A stretch of DNA of 64,000 bases from Aureimonas sp. Leaf324 (lineage in GTDB: Bacteria; Pseudomonadota; Alphaproteobacteria; Rhizobiales; Rhizobiaceae), in the NCBI RefSeq assembly GCF_001423245.1, contig NZ_LMOH01000001.1:340563-404562 (forward strand). Reading direction: 5' to 3'. This document shows positions 18,602 through 26,898 of the stretch, piece by piece. The notes beneath the pieces are model-generated. The model was given only the letters and a program-made list of their open reading frames with translations. It ran no database searches and was not told the DNA's origin. Each line of letters begins with the position of its first letter. The first letter of the stretch is position 1. A program made the position numbers and the translations under genes.

Positions 18602-19339
18602 ATGTTCGATCTTTCCGGCCGCAAGGCCCTCGTCACGGGCGCCAGCGGCGGTATCGGCGAAGCCATCGCACGCACGCTCCATCAGGCCGGTGCGACGGTC
18701 GGCCTCCACGGCACGCGCCGCGAGAAGCTCGATGAACTCGCGGGCTCGCTCGGCGAACGCGTCCATGTGTTTCCGGCGGATCTCGGCAGCCGCGAGGGGC
18801 AGAGCGGCCTCGCGGAAGCCGCCGACAAGGAGCTCGGCGGCGTCGACATCCTCGTCAACAACGCCGGCATCACCAAGGACGGCCTGTTCGTCCGCATGTC
18901 GGACGACGACTGGGATCGCGTTCTCGAGGTCGACCTCACGGCCGTCTTCCGCCTGACGCGCGCGTTGACCCATCAGATGATGCGCCGCCGCTACGGCCGC
19001 ATCGTCAACATCACGTCGATCGTCGGCGTCACCGGCAACCCAGGCCAGACCAATTATTGCGCGGCGAAGGCCGGCATGATCGGATTTTCGAAGTCGCTCG
19101 CCCAGGAAATCGCGTCGCGCAACGTGACCGTGAACTGCATTGCGCCGGGCTTCATCGAGAGCGCCATGACCGGCAAGCTCAACGAGAAGCAGACGGAGGC
19201 CATCATGGGGGCGATCCCCATGCGCCGCATGGGCCAGCCCGCGGAAATCGCTGCTGCGGCGCTCTATCTCGCCTCCGAGCAGGCGGCCTATGTCACGGGC
19301 CAGACGCTGCACGTGAACGGCGGCATGGCGATGATCTGA
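18602..19339 (+). CDS. fabG: 3-oxoacyl-ACP reductase
   Basis: NADPH-dependent SDR that reduces 3-oxoacyl-ACP in the elongation cycle. The 245 residues have TGASGGIGE for cofactor binding, NNAG at 86-89 and the triad Ser139, Tyr152 and Lys156 (NYCAAKAG). It ends in HVNGGMAMI, as FabG does. Its place between fabD and acpP separates it from the many other SDRs. Confidence 0.97.
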   Translation: MFDLSGRKALVTGASGGIGEAIARTLHQAGATVGLHGTRREKLDELAGSLGERVHVFPADLGSREGQSGLAEAADKELGGVDILVNNAGITKDGLFVRMSDDDWDRVLEVDLTAVFRLTRALTHQMMRRRYGRIVNITSIVGVTGNPGQTNYCAAKAGMIGFSKSLAQEIASRNVTVNCIAPGFIESAMTGKLNEKQTEAIMGAIPMRRMGQPAEIAAAALYLASEQAAYVTGQTLHVNGGMAMI

Positions 19340-19450
19340 ACCCGGCTTGGCCAGCGCGCTTTTGCCATGCTAAGCCGCAGGTCTCGCCGATCTACCGAAT
19401 CCGCCCACATCTGGCAGATGGGGCTCGGATCAGCACTGGCGGGGTAACGC

Positions 19451-19479
19451 TTGATTAACGGGACCCCGGCGGCTAACGA
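19451..19479 (+). promoter_or_regulatory. Candidate acpP promoter
   Basis: TTGATT (19451-19456) and TAACGA (19474-19479) are 17 bases apart, 33 bases before the acpP start. acpP is usually among the most abundant proteins, so its own promoter after fabG is expected. Pattern match only. Confidence 0.35.
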
Positions 19480-19512
19480 AACGGCGAAAGCCATCTCAAC
19501 AGAGGAATGACC

Positions 19513-19749
19513 ATGAGCGATACCGCTGAACGGGTGAAGAAGATCGTCGTCGAGCACCTGGGCGTCGAGCAGGAGAAGGTCACTGAGAACGCTTCGTTCA
19601 TCGACGACCTCGGCGCCGACAGCCTCGACACGGTCGAGCTCGTCATGGCGTTCGAAGAGGAATTCGGCGTCGAGATTCCGGACGACGCGGCCGAGACGAT
19701 CCTCACGGTCGGCGATGCCGTGAAGTTCATCGAGAAGAACAAGGCCTGA
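19513..19749 (+). CDS. acpP: Acyl carrier protein
   Basis: Carrier of growing acyl chains on a phosphopantetheine arm. The 78-residue acidic protein has the attachment Ser in [19 protein letters not shown]. The ATG at 19513 ([10 protein letters not shown]) is chosen over the one at 19507 because AGAGGA at 19501-19506 is then 6 bases away, while it would touch the first ATG, and because 78 residues is the usual length. Confidence 0.98.
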   Translation: MSDTAERVKKIVVEHLGVEQEKVTENASFIDDLGADSLDTVELVMAFEEEFGVEIPDDAAETILTVGDAVKFIEKNKA

Positions 19750-19756
19750 CATCGGC

Positions 19757-19782
19757 GGGCGGGCTTGGCCCGCCCTTCATTT
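19757..19782 (+). terminator. Hairpin after acpP (partial terminator)
   Basis: A perfect 8-bp stem (GGGCGGGC, loop TTG, GCCCGCCC) followed by TTCATTT. The T-run is imperfect, so some read-through into fabF, whose start is 19 bases after the stem, is likely. This would explain more ACP than FabF from one transcript. Confidence 0.6.
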
Positions 19783-19793
19783 AAGAGTTCGGA

Positions 19794-21059
19794 ATGAGAC
19801 GAGTCGTCATCACCGGCGTCGGAATGGTCAGCCCTCTCGGGGCGGGCGTCGATGTGACATGGAAGCGCCTGCTGGAGGGCCGAAGCGCGGCCCGCCGGGT
19901 CGAGACGTTCGACGTCTCGGATCTCCCGTGTCAGATCGCTTGCCAGATCCCGCGCGGTGACGGATCTGACGGCACCTTCAATGCCGATCTCTGGATGGAG
20001 CCCAAAGAGCAGCGCAAGGTCGACGATTTCATTGTCTACGCCGTGGCGGCTGCTGCCGAAGCGCTCGACGACGCCGACTGGCATCCCGAAAACTACGACG
20101 ATCAGTGTGCCACCGGCGTTCTGATCGGCTCGGGCATCGGCGGTCTCGAGGGTATCGAGCGCCATTCCCTCGTCCTCGCCGAGAAGGGCCCTCGGCGGAT
20201 CAGTCCTTTCTTCATTCCCGGCAGTCTCATCAATCTGGCGTCCGGCCACGTCTCGATCCGCAACGGGTTGAAGGGTCCGAACCATTCCGTCGTGACGGCC
20301 TGCTCGACCGGCGCTCATGCGATCGGAGACGCGGCTCGTCTCGTGATGCTGGGCGATGCGGACGTGATGGTCGCCGGCGGTGCGGAATCGCCTGTCGGGC
20401 GCTTGTCGCTTGCTGGCTTTGCCGCCTGCCGCGCCCTCTCCACCAGCTATAACGACGACCCGACGGCTGCCTCTCGGCCTTACGACAAAGGACGGGACGG
20501 TTTCGTGATGGGTGAGGGCGCCGGCATCGTCGTCCTTGAGGAACTGGAGCACGCGCGCGCTCGCGGAGCCCGGATCTACGCCGAAGTCGTCGGTTACGGA
20601 CTGTCGGGCGATGCCCATCACATCACGGCCCCGGCCGAAGACGGCGACGGCGCCTATCGCTGCATGAAGGCCGCCCTGAAGCGGGCCGGCATCACAGCCG
20701 ACCAGATCGACTATATCAACGCACACGGAACCTCGACGCCGCTCGGCGACGAGATCGAACTGCGGGCGATCGAGCGTCTCGTCGGCGACGCGGCTTCGAA
20801 GATCTCGATGTCGTCCACGAAGTCGGCGATCGGACATCTCCTCGGCGCGGCCGGTGCCGTTGAGGCCATCTTCGCCACGCTGGCCATCCGCGACAACGTG
20901 GCCCCGCCGACGCTCAACCTGACCGACCCATCGGTCGAAACCCAGATCGATCTCGTTCCGCTGAAGAAGCGGGAGAAGCAGATCGACATCGCCCTGTCGA
21001 ACTCGTTTGGGTTCGGCGGCACCAACGCATCGGTGGTCCTGCGTCGCTTCGAAGGCTGA
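19794..21059 (+). CDS. fabF: 3-oxoacyl-ACP synthase II
   Basis: Condensing enzyme that extends acyl-ACP with malonyl-ACP. The 421-residue protein has the active-site Cys170 in TACSTGAHAIGDA and the two catalytic His in NAHGTSTPLGD and IGHLLGAAGAVE. The end FGFGGTNASVVLRR is typical of KAS II. It directly follows acpP in the usual order. Confidence 0.97.
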   Translation: MRRVVITGVGMVSPLGAGVDVTWKRLLEGRSAARRVETFDVSDLPCQIACQIPRGDGSDGTFNADLWMEPKEQRKVDDFIVYAVAAAAEALDDADWHPENYDDQCATGVLIGSGIGGLEGIERHSLVLAEKGPRRISPFFIPGSLINLASGHVSIRNGLKGPNHSVVTACSTGAHAIGDAARLVMLGDADVMVAGGAESPVGRLSLAGFAACRALSTSYNDDPTAASRPYDKGRDGFVMGEGAGIVVLEELEHARARGARIYAEVVGYGLSGDAHHITAPAEDGDGAYRCMKAALKRAGITADQIDYINAHGTSTPLGDEIELRAIERLVGDAASKISMSSTKSAIGHLLGAAGAVEAIFATLAIRDNVAPPTLNLTDPSVETQIDLVPLKKREKQIDIALSNSFGFGGTNASVVLRRFEG

Positions 21060-21203
21060 AGGCAACCGGCTTTCGCCACATTCGGATGCTGCTACCTGCT
21101 GAGTGATCCGGCAGTCGGGGCGGCCGTGCCCGCCGGTGATCAGGCCGGGCGGGCGGGCGCGATGAATGGGCGCTCACCTGCAACGGGTACAGGGAGGTCC
21201 GCC

Positions 21204-22352
21204 GTGACCCATGGTTTCGACGAACAGCTTCCGCCAGCCAGCGAGGAGCCGACCCGACGCACCAAGCCGAAGCGCCGATCGCGTCATGCGCGAAACGGCT
21301 TCGTCATCCTCATGAATTTCGGCTTCAGCCTCGCGCTTCTCGCGGCCATCGCCGGCGGTCTTGTCTTCTACTGGGGCAAGCAGACCTTCGACAGCGCCGG
21401 GCCGCTCCAGACCGAGGCGACCTATCTCGTGAGCCGCGGGGCGGGGCTCGAGAGCATCGCCGCCGGTTTGGAGCGCGCGGGCATCGTCAGCGACGCCCAG
21501 GTCTTCGAGTACGGCGTGCGCGTCGCCTCCATGGAAGGCTTGAGCGGGCGCGGCGATACCGGCATCCGAGCGGGCGAATACGCCTTCGCTTCCGGCTCCA
21601 GCATGCGCGACGTGATGGACACTCTTCGCAGCGGCAACTCCATTCAGCATGCCGTGACGATCCCCGAGGGCTGGACGATCCAGCAGATCTACGCCCGCCT
21701 CCAATCCGACCCGATCTTGGTGGGCGACATGCCGCCGATGGTCGCCGAGGGAACGCTGCTGCCGGAGACCTACACCTTCACGCGTGGCATGACCCGCGCC
21801 GCCATGGTCGACCGCATGAAGGAAGCGCAGTCCGAGCTCGTCGAAGAGATTTGGAAGGGCCGGCAGGATGACCTGCCGGTCAAGGACATCGGCGAGTTCG
21901 TGACGCTGGCCTCCATCGTCGAGAAGGAAACCGGCATCGCGTCCGAGCGGCCTCATGTGGCCTCGGTGTTCGTCAACCGCCTGCGTGAGGGCATGCGGCT
22001 GCAGTCGGATCCGACGATCATCTACGGAGTCTGGGGCGGGGCCGGCAAACCGTCGGACGAGCCGATCCGCCAGTCGCATATCGCCAGCAACAGCCCTTAC
22101 AACACCTATGTGATCCGGGGTCTTCCGCCCGGCCCAATCGCCAACCCCGGTCGAGCGTCGCTGGAGGCGGTCGCGCATCCGCTGGACACGAAGGACCTGT
22201 ATTTCGTGGCGGACGGGACTGGCGGCCATGCCTTCGCCCGCACGTTGAACGAGCACAACGCCAACGTTCGCCGTTATCGCGATATCGAGCGCGCCGCTGC
22301 CGCGGCGCGGGCAGACGCTGAGCCGGCAGGCGACCCAGCCGTTGCGCAGTAA
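21204..22352 (+). CDS. mltG: Endolytic murein transglycosylase
   Basis: Inner-membrane lytic transglycosylase that cuts nascent glycan strands and ends their growth. The 382-residue protein has a basic, disordered N-terminus, one membrane segment (VILMNFGFSLALLAAIAGGL), a LysM-like part and the YceG domain with the catalytic Glu in LASIVEKETG (about residue 240). GTG 21204 is chosen because AGGGAGG ends 6 bases before it; the ATG at 21162 and GTG at 21126 have no such site. mltG between fabF and yicC-gmk is a rhizobial arrangement. Confidence 0.95.
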   Translation: MTHGFDEQLPPASEEPTRRTKPKRRSRHARNGFVILMNFGFSLALLAAIAGGLVFYWGKQTFDSAGPLQTEATYLVSRGAGLESIAAGLERAGIVSDAQVFEYGVRVASMEGLSGRGDTGIRAGEYAFASGSSMRDVMDTLRSGNSIQHAVTIPEGWTIQQIYARLQSDPILVGDMPPMVAEGTLLPETYTFTRGMTRAAMVDRMKEAQSELVEEIWKGRQDDLPVKDIGEFVTLASIVEKETGIASERPHVASVFVNRLREGMRLQSDPTIIYGVWGGAGKPSDEPIRQSHIASNSPYNTYVIRGLPPGPIANPGRASLEAVAHPLDTKDLYFVADGTGGHAFARTLNEHNANVRRYRDIERAAAAARADAEPAGDPAVAQ

Positions 22353-22399
22353 ATCTGCGGCAAACCGGCCCCAGCGGATCGAGGAGCTTTGTTGAGCGC

Positions 22400-23290
22400 A
22401 TGCCGGTGAACAGCATGTCGGGGTTCGCCCGCGTCGAGGGCACGACGCGCGGAGCGGACTTCGTCTGGGAAATCCGCTCCGTCAACGGCAAGACGCTGGA
22501 GGTTCGGCTGCGGCTGCCGCCCGGCTACGAGGGAATCGAGACGGACGTCCGCCGTATCGTGGCAAGCCGTTTCGGCCGGGGTAACCTTCAGGTTTCGCTC
22601 AGCGTCCGCCGTGCGGAAGACGAGGCGCTGCCTTTCGTGATCCATCGCGAGATGCTGGATGCGGTGTTGCGGCTTTCCGGTGAACTCGTCAGGGATGGAT
22701 ACGCGACGCTGCCGTCCGCCGATGGCCTTTTGGCGCTGCGCGGCGTGATCGATGTAGCCGAGCGCGTTCCGAGTCCGGAAGACGACGCCTTGCGCCAGCG
22801 GGACGTCCTCGCCGGACTGGAAGACGCGGTGGAGCATCTAGTGGCATCCCGCGCGGCCGAGGGTCGGCAGCTGCAGTCCGTCCTCGAGGACCGTCTGGGC
22901 GAGATCGAGCGTCTGGTCGAGGATGCCGAGCGCGATCCGAGCCGACGCATGGATGTCATTCGCGATCGTCTCGCCCGTCAGGTGGCGGAACTGACGCACG
23001 CCTCCGCCTCTCTCGATCCGGCGCGGCTCCACGCCGAGGCCGCCCTGATCGCCACGAGAGCCGATATCCGCGAGGAGCTCGATCGCCTCCGGGCTCATCT
23101 TCACGCCGCGCGCGAACTTCTGGCGCAGGATGCGCCGATCGGACGCCGCTTCGACTTCCTGGCGCAGGAATTTAACCGGGAATCGAATACGGTGTGCTCC
23201 AAGTCCAATGCGGCTTCGTTGACCGCCATCGGCCTTCAGTTGAAGGTCGTCGTCGACCAGCTGCGCGAACAGGTTCAGAACATCGAATGA
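22400..23290 (+). CDS. yicC: YicC-family endoribonuclease
   Basis: A 296-residue protein with the N-terminal YicC domain ([25 protein letters not shown]) and the C-terminal DUF1732 domain ([31 protein letters not shown]). E. coli YicC has been reported as an RNase that degrades the small RNA RyhB; other proteins of the family are little studied. Its stop overlaps the gmk start (ATGA), so the two are translationally coupled, a link conserved across many bacteria. Confidence 0.92.
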   Translation: MPVNSMSGFARVEGTTRGADFVWEIRSVNGKTLEVRLRLPPGYEGIETDVRRIVASRFGRGNLQVSLSVRRAEDEALPFVIHREMLDAVLRLSGELVRDGYATLPSADGLLALRGVIDVAERVPSPEDDALRQRDVLAGLEDAVEHLVASRAAEGRQLQSVLEDRLGEIERLVEDAERDPSRRMDVIRDRLARQVAELTHASASLDPARLHAEAALIATRADIREELDRLRAHLHAARELLAQDAPIGRRFDFLAQEFNRESNTVCSKSNAASLTAIGLQLKVVVDQLREQVQNIE

Positions 23291-23976
23291 AACTTCAGGC
23301 CGACATCGAGTCCCCCATCCGGATCGCCAGACGCGGACTCATGCTCGTCATTTCGTCGCCGTCCGGGGCCGGGAAATCGACCATCGCGCGCAGCCTGCTC
23401 GAGCAGGACACCCGCTTTTCCCTGTCGGTCAGTGTGACCACCCGCACGCGTCGCCCGAGCGAGATCGATGGCGTGCACTACCACTTCATTTCGCGGGACG
23501 AGTTCTTCCGCCTGCGCGACGGCGACGCCTTGCTTGAATGGGCCGAGGTTCACGGCAATCTCTACGGCACCCCGCGCGAGGCTGCCGAGAAGGCGATGCG
23601 GGACGGGCGCGACATGTTGTTCGACATCGACTGGCAGGGCGCGCTTCAGCTGCAGGAGAAGGCGAAGGCCGACATCGTGTCGATCTTCATCCTGCCGCCG
23701 TCGATGGAGGAGCTGAAGTCGCGCCTTCTGCGTCGCGCCGAGGATTCCAGCGATACGATCGCGATGCGCCTGCGCAATGCCAAAGTCGAGATCGAGCGCT
23801 GGCGGGACTACGAGTATGTCGTGATCAACGACGATCTCAACCGCGCGTTCTCCGCTGTCCAGTCTATCGTCAATGCCGAGCGTCTGCGGCGGGATCGGCG
23901 TCCCGGCCTCTTCGACTTCACCTCGGTCCTTCTGGAACAGGCGTCCGCTGATATCGGCAAGCTCGACGGGATCTGA
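23287..23976 (+). CDS. gmk: Guanylate kinase
   Basis: Phosphorylates GMP to GDP with ATP. The 229-residue protein has the P-loop [10 protein letters not shown], the GMP-binding stretch [17 protein letters not shown] and the lid segment [20 protein letters not shown]. It begins inside the yicC stop codon with a 4-base overlap, and converges on rsmA with only 5 bases between the stops. Confidence 0.96.
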   Translation: MKLQADIESPIRIARRGLMLVISSPSGAGKSTIARSLLEQDTRFSLSVSVTTRTRRPSEIDGVHYHFISRDEFFRLRDGDALLEWAEVHGNLYGTPREAAEKAMRDGRDMLFDIDWQGALQLQEKAKADIVSIFILPPSMEELKSRLLRRAEDSSDTIAMRLRNAKVEIERWRDYEYVVINDDLNRAFSAVQSIVNAERLRRDRRPGLFDFTSVLLEQASADIGKLDGI

Positions 23977-23981
23977 TCGCG

Positions 23982-24815
23982 TCAGCCGGTCAGTGCGTTG
24001 GCGAGACGAACGAACTCCTCAACCGACAGCGTTTCGGCGCGCCGCGTTGGATCGATTCCCGCGCGATCCAGGAGCGCCTCTCCCCCGACCGGCTTGACGC
24101 TCTGCCGAAGCATCTTGCGGCGCTGGCCGAAGGCGGCGGCCGTCACGCGTTCGATGTCGGCGAGACGAGCAGCAAGGGGGGCGGGCTTCGGCACGATGCG
24201 AACGATCGCCGACGTGACCTTCGGCGGCGGTGTGAACGCCTCGCGCGAGACGTCGAAGAGAATTTCCGCGTCGCAGCGCCATCCGCACAGGACACCGAGG
24301 CGCCCGTAATGGTCGTCGTCGGGACCGGCGACGATCCGCTCGGCGACCTCCTTCTGGAACATCAGCGTCAGATCCGTCCAGCGCGGCGGCCAGACCGGAA
24401 CCGTGATCCAGTTGAGAAGCAACTGCGTGCCGACATTGTATGGCAGGTTGGCGACGATCTTGAACGGCCCGTCGGTCAGGTCCGCGGGATCGATCGCCAG
24501 CGCATCGCCTTCGACCACCTCCAGCCGACCGGGATAATGGGCGGCGATCGCCTCCAGCGCCGGAATGCAGCGCGGGTCCTTTTCGATCGCGACGACCTTG
24601 CCGGCGCCATTCGCCAGAAGCGCCCGCGTCAGACCGCCCGGGCCGGGGCCGACCTCCACCACGGTCGTGCCGTCCAGCGGTGCGGCCTGCCGTGCGATGC
24701 GGCCCGTCAGGTTGAGATCCAGAAGGAAGTTCTGCCCCAGTGCCCTGCGGGGATCGAGTCCGTGCGCTTCCAGCACCTCGCGCAGCGGCGGCAGCCCATC
24801 GAACGCTACGCTCAC
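23982..24815 (-). CDS. rsmA: 16S rRNA dimethyladenosine transferase (KsgA)
   Basis: Adds two methyl groups to each of two adjacent adenines near the 3' end of 16S rRNA and acts as a late 30S assembly check. The 277-residue protein has the SAM-binding motif [12 protein letters not shown] and the catalytic NLPYNVGT. It starts at a GTG (24815) that overlaps the pdxA stop (GTGA), and no better ATG exists before the conserved ALGQNFLLD. It is the last gene of the lptF-to-rsmA series. Confidence 0.95.
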   Translation of the reverse strand: MSVAFDGLPPLREVLEAHGLDPRRALGQNFLLDLNLTGRIARQAAPLDGTTVVEVGPGPGGLTRALLANGAGKVVAIEKDPRCIPALEAIAAHYPGRLEVVEGDALAIDPADLTDGPFKIVANLPYNVGTQLLLNWITVPVWPPRWTDLTLMFQKEVAERIVAGPDDDHYGRLGVLCGWRCDAEILFDVSREAFTPPPKVTSAIVRIVPKPAPLAARLADIERVTAAAFGQRRKMLRQSVKPVGGEALLDRAGIDPTRRAETLSVEEFVRLANALTG

Positions 24816-25852
24816 GCCGGCGAATCCTCGACCGCATCGCCGATGCCCGCCATGCGTCCTGCGAGGCGGAGGGCAGCGATGAAGCTGTTCGGTCGCGCCG
24901 TGCCGGTTCCTGCAAGGTCCGCGGCGGTGCCGTGATCGGGCGACGTCCGAATGATGGGAAGGCCGAGCGTCACGTTGACGGTCTCGTCGAAGGCGAGGGT
25001 CTTGGCGGGGATCAGCGCCTGATCGTGATACATGCAGACGGCGACGTCGTAACGCGCGCGGGCTTCGGGATGGAACATCGTGTCGCCCGGCAGCGGGCCG
25101 ACAACTTCGAACCCTTCCGTTCTCAGGATCTCGACCGCCGGACGGATGACCGCCTCGTCTTCGCGACCGATCGCGCCACGCTCGCCGGCGTGCGGATTGA
25201 GGCCCGACACCGCGAGGCGCGGTCGCTCCAGCCCGAAGCGGAGGCTGAGATCGCGGGCCACGATGCGAGCGGTCGAAAGGATGAGTTCGCAGGTCAGCGT
25301 CGCCGGAACGTCGGCCAGCGGAATGTGGATGGTGACGGGCACGCAGGAGAGGTCCGGCCCCGTTAGGAGCATGACGGGCTGGCATGCCCGGCCTGTGAGG
25401 CTCGCGCAGAGATCGGCGAGATACTCCGTGTGGCCGGGATGGCGGAAGCCGGCGTCATAGAGCGCCTTCTTGTCGATCGGGTTGGTAACGATGGCCGCCG
25501 CCGCACCGTCGAGGACGAGACGCGTCGCCCGGTCGATCGCCTCGATCGTGCCGGCCGCGTTGGCGGGATCGGGTCGGCCCGGCGCTTCGGAATGCGGGTT
25601 GACGAGCGGCAGGATGTCGAGGAACCGCCCATCGGCGCCGGACTCGTCCGGACTGCCGATGGTCCGCACCTGAACGTCGAGAGCGAGGCGTTCAGCTCGG
25701 CGGGCCACCATCTCGGGATCGGCAAGCAGGAAGAAACGGGGGAGGCCGAGAGACTGGCGGCGCTGAAAGGCCGCCAGCGTGATGTCGACGCCGACACCGG
25801 AGGGCTCGCCGACCGAAACGGCCAGCGGAAGGGAACTCGACGGGAAGGACAC
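24812..25852 (-). CDS. pdxA: 4-hydroxythreonine-4-phosphate dehydrogenase
   Basis: Vitamin B6 pathway enzyme that oxidises 4-phosphohydroxythreonine. The 346-residue protein has [10 protein letters not shown] at the N-terminus, the metal-binding His in HPGHTEYL and the [11 protein letters not shown] stretch. It begins at GTG 25852 just one base after the surA-like stop, and overlaps rsmA by 4 bases. surA-pdxA-rsmA is a conserved order in proteobacteria. Confidence 0.95.
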   Translation of the reverse strand: MSFPSSSLPLAVSVGEPSGVGVDITLAAFQRRQSLGLPRFFLLADPEMVARRAERLALDVQVRTIGSPDESGADGRFLDILPLVNPHSEAPGRPDPANAAGTIEAIDRATRLVLDGAAAAIVTNPIDKKALYDAGFRHPGHTEYLADLCASLTGRACQPVMLLTGPDLSCVPVTIHIPLADVPATLTCELILSTARIVARDLSLRFGLERPRLAVSGLNPHAGERGAIGREDEAVIRPAVEILRTEGFEVVGPLPGDTMFHPEARARYDVAVCMYHDQALIPAKTLAFDETVNVTLGLPIIRTSPDHGTAADLAGTGTARPNSFIAALRLAGRMAGIGDAVEDSPA

Positions 25853-25853
25853 C

Positions 25854-26795
25854 TCAGCGACGAACGATCGTCGCCTTGTCCTTCAGCTTGTTCAGGTAGT
25901 CCTTGTCTGGCTCCTTCTTGCCCATGGCGGCGAGATCCTTTTCCTGGAACACCATGGCAGCCACCTGATCGTCCGACACCGTCCGCGTGTCGCAGACGCC
26001 GATCAACTCGACACCGCGCTCGGTCGCCTGCGGCTTGGTCGCGCGGCCGCGGGTGGTGTTCATAATGTCGTCCTTCCAGCGCGGCGGAAGTTCCGGCTCG
26101 GCGACCCGGCCGAGGTCGCGCACGGTCACGTCGCGCAGGCCTCGTGCCGTCTCATAAGTCGCCTGGCAATTGGTGAAGCGCTGGCGAAGATTGTTCGCTT
26201 CCGACATGCGACGGTCGAGCTGCGAGCTCCGCTTGTCGTTGGGAACGACGAAGATGACCTGCTGAAGCGAGTATTCCGTGACCTTCGGCTTCGCGCCGCC
26301 CTCTTTCAGCATGCGCGCGACGACGTCCTGCTCGGACAGCCGTTCGGTCTGGCGGACGTTGGCGATTACGGCCTGGCCCCAGCCCATCTGGACACGGATG
26401 TAATCCTTGAAGCCCTTGGCCGAAAAGCCGGCGCGAGAAAGGACCTCGGTCAACTGGGCTTCGGTCAGCTTGTTGTCCTTGGCGAAACGGCCGAAGGCTT
26501 CGTCGATCGCCGCGTCGGGAATGCTGATGCGGCGGCGCGCGATTTCCTGCCGCTTGATCGCTTCGTCGATCAGTTCGTTCGTGGCCGCCTCGGCGCCGCC
26601 CGGGGCCCGGCGCAGCTTCAGGAAGGCCGCTCGCTGCTGGATCTGGTAGGTGGTGATCGGCTGCTTGTTCACGACAACCTTGATCTCGGACTCGGCGAAA
26701 CTCGGCGAGGAGAAGGTGGCGGTCGCGGCCAGCGCGAGGGGCGAGGCGAGCAGCGAACAGACCGCGAGTCGGACGGTGAAGTTACGTGCGATCAT
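25854..26795 (-). CDS. SurA-like periplasmic chaperone / peptidyl-prolyl isomerase
   Basis: Periplasmic folding factor for outer-membrane barrels. The 313-residue protein has a signal peptide (cleavage probably after SPSFA, about residue 36), the SurA N-terminal helical domain ([21 protein letters not shown]) and one parvulin-like region from about residue 175 ([10 protein letters not shown]). E. coli SurA is about 430 residues with two parvulin domains; this shorter form is usual in rhizobia and its isomerase residues are poorly kept. It follows lptD, a barrel protein that depends on SurA. Start MIARNFTVR at 26795 opens the signal peptide. Confidence 0.88.
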   Translation of the reverse strand: MIARNFTVRLAVCSLLASPLALAATATFSSPSFAESEIKVVVNKQPITTYQIQQRAAFLKLRRAPGGAEAATNELIDEAIKRQEIARRRISIPDAAIDEAFGRFAKDNKLTEAQLTEVLSRAGFSAKGFKDYIRVQMGWGQAVIANVRQTERLSEQDVVARMLKEGGAKPKVTEYSLQQVIFVVPNDKRSSQLDRRMSEANNLRQRFTNCQATYETARGLRDVTVRDLGRVAEPELPPRWKDDIMNTTRGRATKPQATERGVELIGVCDTRTVSDDQVAAMVFQEKDLAAMGKKEPDKDYLNKLKDKATIVRR

Positions 26796-26898
26796 GGTCT
26801 CTCGTGTCTCCCGATTTCCGCCAGCGGGCCCAACGGCCAACGCGCTCGACGCTTGGCTAGCGTCGAGCTTTGGCGAAACAATGGTCTTCTAGCCGCAA

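Noticed and set aside
19507-19512. The first of two ATG codons as acpP start
   Set aside because: AGAGGA would touch this ATG, leaving no spacing. The second ATG (19513) has proper spacing and gives the standard 78-residue protein.
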